34,754 nucleotides of DNA from Desulfuromonadales bacterium (GTDB lineage: Bacteria; Desulfobacterota; Desulfuromonadia; Desulfuromonadales; JAAXQG01). Positions within the stretch are counted from its first letter, which is position 1, and each line of letters starts with the position of its first letter. Below the pieces are notes generated by a model that was not told the origin of the DNA, made no database searches, and saw only the letters and a program-made list of their open reading frames with translations. Positions 33,010 through 34,754 of the stretch are shown in pieces. Made by a program: the position numbers and the translations under genes. The stretch spans positions 1 to 34,754 of the forward strand of contig JAAXQG010000107.1 in NCBI GenBank assembly GCA_012974445.1, written 5' to 3'.

Positions 33010-34754
33010 TGACCAGCTTATCCGTATCGAGGGGGGCTGATGTCAGCGGGTGCCGACTCCTGGTGAGCACCCTGCAGCTCGCCCATCGCAATGGTTCCGT
33101 TGCGCCGGATGAGCTGCAGAACCTAATGGGCCTCCTCAGGGAGGCCTTCTCTTTTTCCAACCTCTGCTTTTTTCTGCTTTCTTCCTCAAGGCAGCATTTC
33201 TCCCTTTGCCTCAATTCCGATGGCCCCCCGGGTTTTTCTTCCTTTCGCATCGAACTCTCCACGAGTCTTGAAGGGCAATGCCTCGGTCGCTCAGCCCCCT
33301 TGCTTAGCGAGGCCTATATATATATCCCCTTAAGCCATGAGGGGCATCCCCTTGGGGTCCTGAGGGGGAATCGTTTACCTGAGGCTCTTGAAAGCGATGC
33401 CTCCGAATTGCTTCAGGCCTGCGTTCTGGGGATCGGTCAAATAGTTTCACGTCTGGATGCAGCCCCCCCGGCGGGCAAAAATAAGCTGATCGGTTGTGAC
33501 TGTGAGGGGCTTGAGCTGCTTTATCGTGCCTCCAGGGCAATGCATGGTCTTTTGGGGAACAATGAGCTGATGCACTTTGCCCTCTCGGCGATTACGGCCG
33601 ACGGAAGCTTAGGTTTTCACAGGGCCATGCTCCTGATGGTAAATCGTCGTAGCGCGACGCTGCAGGGAATGCTTGGGGTCACCAGCGCAAGCTCGCCGTC
33701 GATACTCCCCGATTCCCAATCTGCCCGGAGCTGGGAGTCTCCGGTCGTGAGCGCCGCCGCGCTGCAGTCCCAGGTTGAGACCCCTTTCTGCCGAGCCGTG
33801 ATGCAGCTGCGTCTGAGCCTGGATGAACTCACCCACCCTCTGTCGCGTTGTGCGCTCGAGGGGGTGACTCTTCATGTTGATGAGTCTTGCGGGGATGTTC
33901 TGTTGGGCGAAGGAGGTTTCGAATCTCTGCTGGGTGGCAGTTATGCCTGTGCTCCGCTGGACGGTCGTTCAGGGGTAGTCGGCGTACTGGTGGTCGAGGG
34001 GCCCCGTCGAGGGGGAAGGATCAGCCCTCAGGATCTCCATCTGCTCAAGCTCTTTGCCAGTCAGGTGGGGCAGTCCATGGAGAATGGCCGACTGATCGAG
34101 CGCCTGGAGCAGGCCCACGGGGAGCTTCATCGGGCGCAGGAGCGGATGCTTCAGAATGAGTGTCTTGCCGCAGTGGGTGAGATGGGGGCCTCCATGGCCC
34201 ATGAGCTTCGCAATCCTCTTCTTTCTCTTGGAGGCTACGCTCATCGGCTGGCGCGTCTGGTTCCGCCCGAGAGCAAGGAGCGGGAGTATGCCGATATCAT
34301 GACCCGTGAGGTGCGCCGCCTGGAGGGGGTTCTGTCAGGAATTCTCAATTTCACTAAAAAGCAAATTCTCTGCTACGGAGTCTGCTCGCCTCGGGCTATT
34401 TTCAAGGAGGCCCTGGAGCTGGAAGGGGAGCGCCTGGAGCGCTCTGGTATCGAACTGGTGGAAGAGTTCTCCACGGCAGAGCTCTTCTTTCAGGGCGATG
34501 CGCCCTTGCTTCGACAGGTTCTTCTGAACCTGTTGGGTAACGCCCGTCAGGCCATGAACGCTGGCGGGACGCTTCGGATCCATACCTCATCGACAACGCT
34601 CAGGGGGGAGCCCGCAGTCTCTTTCCAGGTCGAAGACACCGGAGGGGGGATATCTCCTGAGGTAATGCGTAATATCTTTAATCCATTCTTTACGACCCGG
34701 TCTGAAGGGACGGGCCTTGGCCTGCCTATCTCTCACCGGATTGTTGAATTGCAC
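33009..34754 (+). CDS. Soluble GAF sensor histidine kinase, 3' end outside window
   Basis: 582 codons from ATG 33009, open to the window end. The start overlaps the dksA stop. Residues about 20-150 and 185-375 look like two GAF-type sensor domains (the second ends SGVVGVLVVEGPRRGG, then ISPQDLHLLKLFASQVGQSMENGRLIERL). A short coiled coil leads to the HisKA domain, with the phosphorylated His398 in GEMGASMAHELRNPLLSLGG. The HATPase domain follows: N-box LRQVLLNLLGNARQAM, G1-box VEDTGGGISPEV, F-box IFNPFFTTR and G2-box EGTGLGLPIS. No membrane helix is convincing, so it should sense a cytoplasmic signal. A response regulator is expected downstream, out of view. The 5' part has an atypical, Ser/Leu-rich composition. 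Confidence 0.88.
   Translation, partial: MTSLSVSRGADVSGCRLLVSTLQLAHRNGSVAPDELQNLMGLLREAFSFSNLCFFLLSSSRQHFSLCLNSDGPPGFSSFRIELSTSLEGQCLGRSAPLLSEAYIYIPLSHEGHPLGVLRGNRLPEALESDASELLQACVLGIGQIVSRLDAAPPAGKNKLIGCDCEGLELLYRASRAMHGLLGNNELMHFALSAITADGSLGFHRAMLLMVNRRSATLQGMLGVTSASSPSILPDSQSARSWESPVVSAAALQSQVETPFCRAVMQLRLSLDELTHPLSRCALEGVTLHVDESCGDVLLGEGGFESLLGGSYACAPLDGRSGVVGVLVVEGPRRGGRISPQDLHLLKLFASQVGQSMENGRLIERLEQAHGELHRAQERMLQNECLAAVGEMGASMAHELRNPLLSLGGYAHRLARLVPPESKEREYADIMTREVRRLEGVLSGILNFTKKQILCYGVCSPRAIFKEALELEGERLERSGIELVEEFSTAELFFQGDAPLLRQVLLNLLGNARQAMNAGGTLRIHTSSTTLRGEPAVSFQVEDTGGGISPEVMRNIFNPFFTTRSEGTGLGLPISHRIVELH

Overview
Organism. The window looks like the chromosome of a mesophilic, respiring bacterium of the Desulfuromonadales (Desulfobacterota; the Geobacter/Desulfuromonas/Pelobacter group). 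This placement is inference. It rests on a complete 14-subunit nuo operon whose NuoF carries both an N-terminal thioredoxin-like extension and a C-terminal two-[4Fe-4S] ferredoxin domain, on a LarA plus GlcD/GlcF lactate module, on a UbiD-family decarboxylase, and on a DksA protein of the type common in this group. I could not run a search to confirm it. Base composition is moderately GC-rich.

Layout. (1) Bases 2-994 hold the 3' end of tamB. (2) Bases 995-1337 are a regulatory leader with a strong sigma70-type promoter between two operator-like palindromes. (3) Bases 1338-17287 are nuoA-B-C-D-E-F-G-[zinc-ribbon/TPR gene]-H-I-J-K-L-M-N, all on the plus strand with short gaps, closed by a textbook terminator at 17308-17343. 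(4) Bases 17383-22167 are a tight three-gene operon: a HyuA-family ATPase-fold subunit, a HyuB-family subunit and a UbiD-family decarboxylase. The HyuA gene has an in-frame internal gap. (5) Bases 22246-25165 are a GAF-PAS-PAS-PAS-GGDEF-EAL cyclic-di-GMP gene split by a one-base frameshift. (6) Bases 25269-25692 (minus) are a decayed TorD/NarJ-type chaperone that still has a good promoter. (7) Bases 25832-29835 (minus) are a lactate operon, larA-glcD-glcF, ending at a perfect bidirectional terminator. (8) Bases 30017-32415 (plus), divergent from larA across a shared palindrome, are radA-moaC and a small membrane protein. (9) Bases 32653-34754 (plus) are dksA followed by a sensor histidine kinase that runs off the window.

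How the parts fit. Complex I oxidises NADH, or possibly reduced ferredoxin as well given the extra clusters on NuoF, and reduces menaquinone. The LarA/GlcD/GlcF set would interconvert lactate stereoisomers and oxidise one of them, with electrons leaving through the iron-sulfur subunit. MoaC supplies molybdenum cofactor precursor, RadA acts in recombination and repair, and DksA and the kinase are regulatory. The HyuA-HyuB-UbiD operon has no assignable substrate and is the least explained metabolic unit.

Most interesting points: the TPR/zinc-ribbon gene embedded between nuoG and nuoH, the unexplained HyuAB-UbiD operon, the operator-like palindromes at the nuo and larA/radA promoters, a dispersed hairpin repeat of about 105 bp present twice in opposite orientation, and three damaged or internally deleted genes within about 8 kb. 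No CRISPR array, tRNA, rRNA, insertion sequence or prophage gene was seen.
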